Shown: one piece after another, positions 1-6,281 of the stretch | Layout of the letters: every line of letters starts with the position of its first letter | How positions within the stretch are numbered: position 1 is the stretch's first letter | Assembly (NCBI GenBank): GCA_964533785.1 | Contig: CAZHNG010000075.1 | Location: forward strand, 1 to 22,798 | Source: JANQRV01 sp964533785 | GTDB lineage: Bacteria > Bacteroidota > Bacteroidia > Chitinophagales > Saprospiraceae | Reading direction: 5' to 3' | DNA: 22,798 nucleotides | Notes under the pieces: model-generated | The model's database searches: none | What the model was told of the DNA's origin: nothing | What the model saw: only the letters and a program-made list of their open reading frames with translations | Position numbers and translations under genes: made by a program

Positions 1-1206
1 GTCGATAATGGTCGTTTGTGGTACGGCATATACCGAAAGGGGATGAGCGTTGAAAATAACAATGTCACCCTCTTTACCCTTTTCGATGGAACCAATCCTA
101 TCTTCAACACCGAGTTGTTTAGCCGGATTGATGGTAATGAGTGCCAGCGCTTCATCGTCGGATAATCCGCCGTAGCGTTGTGCTTTGGCCGCTTCGTGGT
201 ACAAATGGCGGATCAATTCACCGGAATCTGAATTGATAGAGGTTACGACGCCGTTTTTGGTTAAAATCGCTGCATTATAAGCGGTAGAATAATATACTTC
301 GAACTTATAGGCCCACCAATCGGCAAAAACAGAGGCTCCGGCGCCAAACGCCGCCAACTCCGGTGCGACTTTAAACCCTTCATTGACGTGCTGAAAACAC
401 AACTTTTCAATACCGAAATCCTCAAAAACATTCATCAGCATCAAAATTTCATCAGCGCGGTAGGAATGGCAATGGACGATGATGTCACCTTTCAGAATAT
501 CTGCCAGGGCTTCCATTCTGCGATCGTAGATAGGGGCTACTGCCTTTGGGTTAGTCGCCTTCTCTTTTTCGTACTTAGCTTTTGCTTCCATGTATTCCTT
601 CGCTTCTGAAAATGAACGGCGAAAAACCTGCTCTATACCCATCCGCGTTCGGGGGACCAGACCGCGGCCTTCTCCGTGAACGCGCATTGGATTCTCTCCC
701 AGTGCGAATTTAATGGTGCGTGGCGCACCTTCCATTTTCAGATCATCAGGATTATAAGTGCCGTAGCGGTGCTTTATTGTTTCACACTGCCCACCGATAG
801 CATTGGCCGAACCGTGCATGGCGTGAGAGGTAGTCGTACCCCCTGCTACTGCCCGGTAAATGGAAACATCCAAGGGATCTAAAGCATCGCCGACAAATAC
901 TTCCGCAGTTACGGTGTGCATGGCTTCGTTAACGGCGTCGAGGGCAATATGAGAATGAGCATCGATAATGCCAGGCATAACATATTGGCCGGAAGCATCG
1001 ATCTCCGCTACACCTGAAGGCGTTCTGAGGTTCTTACCGATCCGCGTAATGATGCCATCCTGAATTAAGACGTCCGTTTCTTCAAGGGTGCCATCGGTGA
1101 TAGTTAATACTGTTCCGTTTTTAATGATGATGTCACCGGTAGGGGGCTGTGCTAATCCTAATGATAGTGTCAAGCAACTTATGAGGATTAATATGATATT
1201 TTTCAT
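1..1206 (-). CDS. Secreted amidohydrolase (imidazolonepropionase-like fold), C-terminus cut by window edge
   Basis: The frame starts at an ATG read from 1206 and stays open to base 1 (402 codons), so the C-terminus lies outside the window. Residues 1-19 form a type I signal peptide ending LGLAQ, which puts the enzyme in the periplasm or outside the cell. The amidohydrolase metal site is complete: DAHSH (H84, H86), HCH (H245, H247), FQHV (H273) and NSDSG (D327). K166 in the KFALGENP segment is a plausible carbamylated bridging lysine. The later NPAKQLGV and GSIEKGKEGDIVI segments are typical of the beta-sandwich return in imidazolonepropionase-type members. The natural substrate is unknown; relatives cleave cyclic amides or dipeptides. 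It lies 76 nt downstream of a second, catalytically degenerate amidohydrolase on the same strand and is probably co-transcribed with it. Confidence 0.9.
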   Translation of the reverse strand, partial: MKNIILILISCLTLSLGLAQPPTGDIIIKNGTVLTITDGTLEETDVLIQDGIITRIGKNLRTPSGVAEIDASGQYVMPGIIDAHSHIALDAVNEAMHTVTAEVFVGDALDPLDVSIYRAVAGGTTTSHAMHGSANAIGGQCETIKHRYGTYNPDDLKMEGAPRTIKFALGENPMRVHGEGRGLVPRTRMGIEQVFRRSFSEAKEYMEAKAKYEKEKATNPKAVAPIYDRRMEALADILKGDIIVHCHSYRADEILMLMNVFEDFGIEKLCFQHVNEGFKVAPELAAFGAGASVFADWWAYKFEVYYSTAYNAAILTKNGVVTSINSDSGELIRHLYHEAAKAQRYGGLSDDEALALITINPAKQLGVEDRIGSIEKGKEGDIVIFNAHPLSVYAVPQTTIID

Positions 1207-1282
1207 GGTTAATGCATTTTTAGTAATGATGGATTTATTGTTTTTATCATTACTTAGATTGAAAAATGAAATGATAGGAACC

Positions 1283-3007
1283 CTACTCGGGGGTAGAGCT
1301 TCTTCTTCCTTCTACATCAAAAGAGCCGTAGGTTCCCGCCGTTACGGTTCCTTCAATACTATCACCATCAATTAAGAGATTGTATTCGACGGTGATAGAT
1401 TGCCCGCCTTGTGAATAAGGAATGGTGAAGCTGATAACATTACCGTCGATGAAAAGATCGTTTACTTCTCCTTCTTGTCCAGTGGTAGGATTGGTGATCG
1501 TTCCCGTATAGTCACCATCTTCATCCTTAATGGTGATCGTACCGCTCATGGTGGTTCCCATTGCACTAAAAGAGTAGGACCATGCGCCGGAAGGATCGAC
1601 TTTGGCGTTGGGATCTCCTTTTTTCTTTTTCTTCACTTCGTATTCGAACACTTCACCTTCAACGATGACGTAGCGGACGTTGGCTTCCTTTTGAAAATAG
1701 GGTTTGTCAGTGATCACCAAATTGCCAAGTTTACCTTTCTCAACGGTGCCGGCTACCGCTTCGAGTCCGAGCATTTTGGCGGGGTGAGTCGTTAAGGCAG
1801 CCAGTGCTGATTGTTCACTCAATCCATGTTCGATCATCTTGCGTAAATGCTCTTGGATCTTAGCAGTTTTAGCGCCCATGGTAGAAAATCCGAATGTAAT
1901 GTTCATTTTTTCAAAGTTGGCGGCTTGGTCGTAATATTCTTTCAATGCAGCTGCCTGACGTTGTTTTAGCTTTTCCTTTTCCGGGTCTTTGGCTCCTTTC
2001 TCGGTCATTTCTTCTTCAGCGGGGGAGTCTTTTTTCTCTTTTGAAGCATCTTCTTTTTCGGTTTTATCTTCGGGCAGATCCATCGAAAGGAATACGGGAA
2101 TGTTAGCTGTTTTTAGTTGTTCTGCTAAATACCAACCCTGTTTTACGCCACCGAGCACTAATGGAAAGCCGAGGTCTTTTTGTAAAGTTAATATCCGGTG
2201 TATACTTTTGACATCTTCAGCCGCAAAAAAGATGGGCTGTTGTTTATTGAGTACAGGATACAGAGCCCGGTGCACGTGACTGGGATTCAACCTTTCCATC
2301 CCTGCCGGACCACTCTCGTACGATTTTTCGTAAGCCTGGTACTGTTCTGCTTGTTTGTACAATTCTCTAAATTTTGACATTACGCCGATCACCGTACCCG
2401 GATATACTCCGTCCGCATCTTCCAATTGAGCAAAAACAGCCGCATCGTGTTTATAGATCATTTCATTAGCATCCTCACCGTGCAATAAGACAATAGCGCC
2501 TTTGCCCGGCAACATGTTACCGTAGGGCACGGAATGGCTCATCGTAAATCCTAGCTTACGAATGTCGTCGATCGATTTTTCTTCGGGAGAAAGGACCTCT
2601 ATTAACTGCCGGTCGGGCTGGATACCCGCTTCTTCGAAGGTGGGGTTCCCTACATCATTCGGTCGTTGCCCTCGATTTCTTCTGTTATTTTCTTTGGGTT
2701 TCGGCACTCCGGCATTTGAGAGGCCGTCTATGAAACCAGCATAGACATAGAGCGAATCTCCTTCCAGTACTTTAGCATCCACAGGAATCGAAACATCTTT
2801 TCCGATCGACTGGATCAACCCATCCCGGATAACAATATTGCCGAGGATGGCTTCCTTCCCAGGTTCGGAAACAATCATCACCTTGCTAAGAGCAACTGTT
2901 TGTGTCACTGGTCTTATTTTATCATCTTTTCCCTGGCCGGGTAACAGTTGTGGGAAAAAACTAATGCTTAACAGAACCAGCATGCTCAATAAAGAATAGT
3001 TTTTCAT
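1283..3007 (-). CDS. Secreted amidohydrolase-fold protein lacking the metal site (probable pseudoenzyme), with C-terminal beta-domain
   Basis: A 574-aa protein with a signal peptide (about residues 1-25). Residues 35-95 and 400-455 carry the amidohydrolase beta-sandwich and barrel return (IVIRDGLIQSIGK; THPAKMLGL; GTVEKGKLGNLVITD). Compared with its neighbour at 1-1206, the metal ligands are gone: DAHSH is DGLSN (94-98), the HCH strand reads FAAED (261-265), FQHV is LGGV (285-288) and NSDSG is FSTMG (374-378). A Lys/Glu-rich insert at about 311-360 precedes the last barrel strands. Residues 470-574 form an added Gly/Thr-rich beta domain with alternating strands (SGTITIKD, YTGTITN). It is the promoter-proximal member of the pair. 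I infer a non-catalytic partner, binding or scaffold role; a different catalytic chemistry cannot be excluded. Confidence 0.88.
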   Translation of the reverse strand: MKNYSLLSMLVLLSISFFPQLLPGQGKDDKIRPVTQTVALSKVMIVSEPGKEAILGNIVIRDGLIQSIGKDVSIPVDAKVLEGDSLYVYAGFIDGLSNAGVPKPKENNRRNRGQRPNDVGNPTFEEAGIQPDRQLIEVLSPEEKSIDDIRKLGFTMSHSVPYGNMLPGKGAIVLLHGEDANEMIYKHDAAVFAQLEDADGVYPGTVIGVMSKFRELYKQAEQYQAYEKSYESGPAGMERLNPSHVHRALYPVLNKQQPIFFAAEDVKSIHRILTLQKDLGFPLVLGGVKQGWYLAEQLKTANIPVFLSMDLPEDKTEKEDASKEKKDSPAEEEMTEKGAKDPEKEKLKQRQAAALKEYYDQAANFEKMNITFGFSTMGAKTAKIQEHLRKMIEHGLSEQSALAALTTHPAKMLGLEAVAGTVEKGKLGNLVITDKPYFQKEANVRYVIVEGEVFEYEVKKKKKGDPNAKVDPSGAWSYSFSAMGTTMSGTITIKDEDGDYTGTITNPTTGQEGEVNDLFIDGNVISFTIPYSQGGQSITVEYNLLIDGDSIEGTVTAGTYGSFDVEGRRSSTPE

Positions 3008-3514
3008 ACTTAATCCATAGTTGAAAGTGAAAAAAATAATTGACTATGAAGAATCATCACCAAACTTGAAAAGGAATAATAACCGTTTGGTTTCTATTGA
3101 ATTACCAGACTTTAGAGCATTTATGCTAAAAGTTTTGTTGATTACAATAATGCTCAAATAACCTTGTTGATTAATTGATGGTCAATGGTTTATATTAGGT
3201 TTGGAACGATTCATGCTGTGTCAAAATAATTAAAACTCTAATAAACAATTTTTTAAGTAGTTAGTTCGAAGAATGCTTATAAGTCTTACTTTGTCATTTT
3301 GAAAAACGAGATTTTGAGAACAAATATGGAATTAATTCAGTGTTGTTAATTTGTTGATCAGTCTCACTTAACTATTTGAGGAGTCAATTTAAAGTTTTGC
3401 CTCAATAAATTTAGGATAGAATGGTAATTTGCTGTATGGCAATTAATATGAAATTTCTGTTTAAATTTTTAAGAATTTACGCCATTTGCCCTATTTTCGG
3501 GCGAAAGGAATCTT
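3008..3514. other. AT-rich divergent intergenic region, no gene seen
   Basis: These 507 nt separate the divergent amidohydrolase pair and the TMTC-like gene, so they should hold promoters for both. I find no coding frame of note and no exact TAnnTTTG box in either orientation. Near matches such as TACTTTG (about 3288-3294) and TAATTTG lack one spacer base. An AAAGGAA sequence ending at 3509 is a reasonable ribosome binding site for the ATG at 3515. Confidence 0.6.
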
Positions 3515-5512
3515 ATGGCGAGATCGAAAGTTAAATCCCAACCAAATAAAGGAGTAAAAAAGAAAAAACCAAAGGTTAAGCTTCCGGGATGGTATACGAA
3601 TTTCAGGTTACACTTGTGGATAGTTTTCTTTTTTGGTTTTTTGTTGTACGCTAATACTTTTACACATGATTATACCCAGGATGACGCTATCGTTATAACG
3701 GACAATATGTACACTGAGGCCGGGGTCAATGGAATTCCTGGGATCCTTAGTAAAGATACCTTCTTCGGCTTTTTTAAAGAAGAAGGGAAAGCTAATCTGG
3801 TAGCAGGTGGGCGGTATCGTCCCTTTACCTTGGTTCTTTTCGCTATTGAATATCAGATCTTCGGGGAGAATCCGACGGTGGGTCACGTAATGAATGCACT
3901 TCTCTACGGTATAACCGGTGTGCTGTTGTATCTGGTTTTACTGGAATTTTTTTCATCGCCCAAAAGCAAAGCAAAAGCTTATTGGATTGCATTAACCGGA
4001 GCGGTAATTTTTGTTGCCCATCCCTTGCATACTGAGGCCGTAGCCAATATCAAGGGAAGAGATGAGATCGCCGCTTTGCTTTTCAGCCTGGCAGCCTTAT
4101 ATCTTTCTCTGAAAGCCTTTCAAAAGAAAAAATTGATCTGGAACATAGGAGCGGCCATATTATTTTTTATCGCCCTGTTATCTAAAGAAAATGCGATTAC
4201 CTTTTTGGCTGTTACTCCATTGGCGTACTATTTTTTCACCAAAAGCAAGGCCAAACAAATTGCTCTTCAAACGGTACCGTTCATCCTTTCTGCAATAGTG
4301 TTTTTGATCATTCGCTCGTCCGTTCTCGGAGGAGCCGGCTTGACCGGAAATCCTTCTTTGGAATTAATGAACAATCCTTTTCTGAAGTGGACAGGAAGCG
4401 GTTATGTTTTGATGAGTTTCGGTGAAAAAATGGCGACCATTATGTTCACCTTAGGCAAATATTTACAACTCTTATTTGTTCCTTATCCGTTGACTCATGA
4501 TTACTATCCCCGCCATATAGAGATGATGAGTTGGATGGACTGGCGGGTGCTCCTTAGTATGCTTGCATACGTAGGTTTAGGGATCTATGCGGTATTGAGG
4601 TTCCCCAAAAAGGATCCGGTAAGTTTTGGTATTCTGTATTTTTTAATCACGTTGTCTATTGTTTCGAATGTCGTTTTTCCGGTGGGAACAAATATGTCGG
4701 AGCGATTTTTATTTATGCCCTCTGTGGGCTTCTGTATTGTCATTGCAGTATTGACTTACCGTTTAAGTCAATTTAAAAAGCGAACTGATTTTAAACAAGT
4801 CATTCCCTATCTTGGTCTGGTAGTTGTGATTACCTTGTTGTTCAGCGGGATCACTTTTGCCCGGAATTTTGCCTGGAAGGATAATTACACTCTTTTCACC
4901 ACCGATATCCATAAATCACCGAATAGCGCCAAATTAAGAAATGCTGTAGGCGGTGAATTGACGGCACAGTCTATAAATGCCGATGAAAATACACGGGAGG
5001 CCATGCTTACCGAAGCCATCGGCCACCTTCAGGAAGCCGTTAAGATCCATCCTACTTATAAAAATGCTTATCTGTTGTTGGGGAATGCCCACAGCTACCT
5101 GGAGCAATATCAGCAAGCTATTGCTTACTATGACAAAGCGCTGGAGCTCGATCCCAACTATCAGCAAGCCATACAAAATAAAGCGGTTACTTACAGAAAC
5201 CAGGGAAGGTACTACGGAGAAGAAAAAAATAACCTGGCGGCATCTCTCCAAAGCCTTGAAAAAGCCTATCAGTTGAACCCCAATGATTATGAAACCTTGA
5301 GGCTTTTGGGCGTTGCCAATGGTATACGCGGGAATAGCAATAACGCAATTAGTTTCTTTGAAAAAGCATTGGCACTAGAGCCGGAAAATGCTGATGCACT
5401 TTTTAACCTGGGAACAGCCCATTATGCTGCAGGAAATGAAGAAAAGGGGGCAGCATATCACCTAAGAGCCAGGCAAATTGATCCGAGTGTAGGACAGCCA
5501 GGCAATAATTAG
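3515..5512 (+). CDS. TMTC-like multipass membrane protein with C-terminal TPR repeats (putative GT-C glycosyltransferase)
   Basis: A 665-aa protein: a basic cytoplasmic N-terminus (1-28), about ten hydrophobic segments between 32 and 450, then TPR helices from about 497 to 658. It carries the landmarks of the TMTC family (DUF1736 region): an acidic DD at 56-57 in the first loop after TM1, as in GT-C enzymes; HPLHTEAVANIKGRDE at 169-184; SKEN at 223-226; the TGNP...NNPF segment at 277-289; and ERFLFMPSVGF at 396-406. Eukaryotic TMTC proteins O-mannosylate cadherins from a lipid-linked sugar. Bacterial relatives are mostly uncharacterised, so transfer of a sugar to an exported protein is an inference. 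The ATG has AAAGGA about 7 nt upstream. It stands alone, with long non-coding DNA on both sides. Confidence 0.87.
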   Translation: MARSKVKSQPNKGVKKKKPKVKLPGWYTNFRLHLWIVFFFGFLLYANTFTHDYTQDDAIVITDNMYTEAGVNGIPGILSKDTFFGFFKEEGKANLVAGGRYRPFTLVLFAIEYQIFGENPTVGHVMNALLYGITGVLLYLVLLEFFSSPKSKAKAYWIALTGAVIFVAHPLHTEAVANIKGRDEIAALLFSLAALYLSLKAFQKKKLIWNIGAAILFFIALLSKENAITFLAVTPLAYYFFTKSKAKQIALQTVPFILSAIVFLIIRSSVLGGAGLTGNPSLELMNNPFLKWTGSGYVLMSFGEKMATIMFTLGKYLQLLFVPYPLTHDYYPRHIEMMSWMDWRVLLSMLAYVGLGIYAVLRFPKKDPVSFGILYFLITLSIVSNVVFPVGTNMSERFLFMPSVGFCIVIAVLTYRLSQFKKRTDFKQVIPYLGLVVVITLLFSGITFARNFAWKDNYTLFTTDIHKSPNSAKLRNAVGGELTAQSINADENTREAMLTEAIGHLQEAVKIHPTYKNAYLLLGNAHSYLEQYQQAIAYYDKALELDPNYQQAIQNKAVTYRNQGRYYGEEKNNLAASLQSLEKAYQLNPNDYETLRLLGVANGIRGNSNNAISFFEKALALEPENADALFNLGTAHYAAGNEEKGAAYHLRARQIDPSVGQPGNN

Positions 5513-6278
5513 TTTTTTGCGGAGTTGTGGTTTGAAACTATGGAATAGTGGATGGGATGTGAACTAATTCTTGTGCTGTTGAAAATAAATTTTTCAGATT
5601 TTTTTTGTATTGTGTCCTCCTGGAAAACAACGGGTTTCGTTTATATTTCATTCGTATGAGTGAATAGAGACTTAATTCAATGCTTTATCGGTATGAAATC
5701 CGGAATAAGGAAGGGATTGATAAAAAATTGTGGGAAATTAGGGATAGGTTTATATTGATGTAAAATTGTACTGTCGTATAATTTCATGAGTATTATGCCA
5801 TTTTGAATTTAGGAAGCGAGCAAAGAAATACGACATCATAAACTCAAAATAGTATTACTTGAGAGAAAAGTATAAATGAATTTTAGTGCTTCTGTGAATA
5901 GGATCAGAAAAACCTGAAAATAGTAAAACACCATGTCTACCATAAAATGGTGAAAAAAACAAATTTACATCATTACTGAAATCGAATAGGTTCCACTATC
6001 TTAAACTAAGTAATTGCGTGGGCAATTATATGGTTTAATTATCTCACACTCAATGCTTTTCCGATATCGACAGCTATCATGTATTGGAACCCAACTATTC
6101 TTTAGCGATCGGGATCAGTATCCCTGCCAGTTCAGGGCAGGCTTGCAGGTTTAATCTGGCGTTTTAGTAACAAAAAAGGAAGGATTATTCGACAATCGCT
6201 TCAGCCATTGACAGGAAAGTTTTCTTTAAAAAACTCTGGCTGATAGTTTATTAGTGAATCATTAACCGATTAATACCT
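5513..6278. other. Long non-coding stretch (766 nt) with one degenerate repeat copy
   Basis: No open frame longer than a few tens of codons has coding character here. The first two thirds are AT-rich and plain. A tight hairpin ACCAT-aaa-ATGGT lies at 5939-5951 but is followed by A residues, so it is not a classic terminator for plus-strand transcription. The last part (6105-6160) is more GC-rich and contains the hairpin and repeat listed separately. No terminator for the upstream gene is obvious. Confidence 0.6.
6122..6160 (+). repeat. Hairpin plus degenerate dispersed repeat, copy 1
   Basis: CCCTGCC (6122-6128) and GGGCAGG (6135-6141) form a perfect 7-bp stem around a 6-nt loop. The 3' arm runs into CAGGTTTAATCTGGC at 6146-6160. 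The same GGGCAG + CAGGTTWAATCTGGC pair, with a 1-nt instead of 5-nt gap, is present at 20926-20947, about 14.8 kb away in an unrelated intergenic region. Immediately upstream, GGGAT-cagt-ATCCC makes another small inverted repeat. This suggests a decayed interspersed repeat family; its nature is unknown. Confidence 0.5.
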
Positions 6279-6281
6279 TTG
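6274..6281 (+). promoter_or_regulatory. Candidate -7 box TACCTTTG overlapping the TTG start
   Basis: This is an exact match to the Bacteroidota TAnnTTTG element, but its last three bases are the proposed TTG start codon of the next gene and no TTG -33 element sits 17-23 nt upstream. If it is functional, transcription would begin near 6288, inside the annotated frame, which would favour a start at the in-frame TTG at 6300. It may equally be chance. Confidence 0.3.

Noticed and set aside
3288..3294. TACTTTG as a promoter for the TMTC-like gene
   Set aside because: It is one spacer base short of TAnnTTTG, over 200 nt from the start codon, with no TTG at the -33 distance.
5939..5952. Tight hairpin ACCAT-aaa-ATGGT as terminator of the TMTC-like gene
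   Set aside because: It is over 400 nt past the stop codon and is followed by A residues rather than T on the plus strand.
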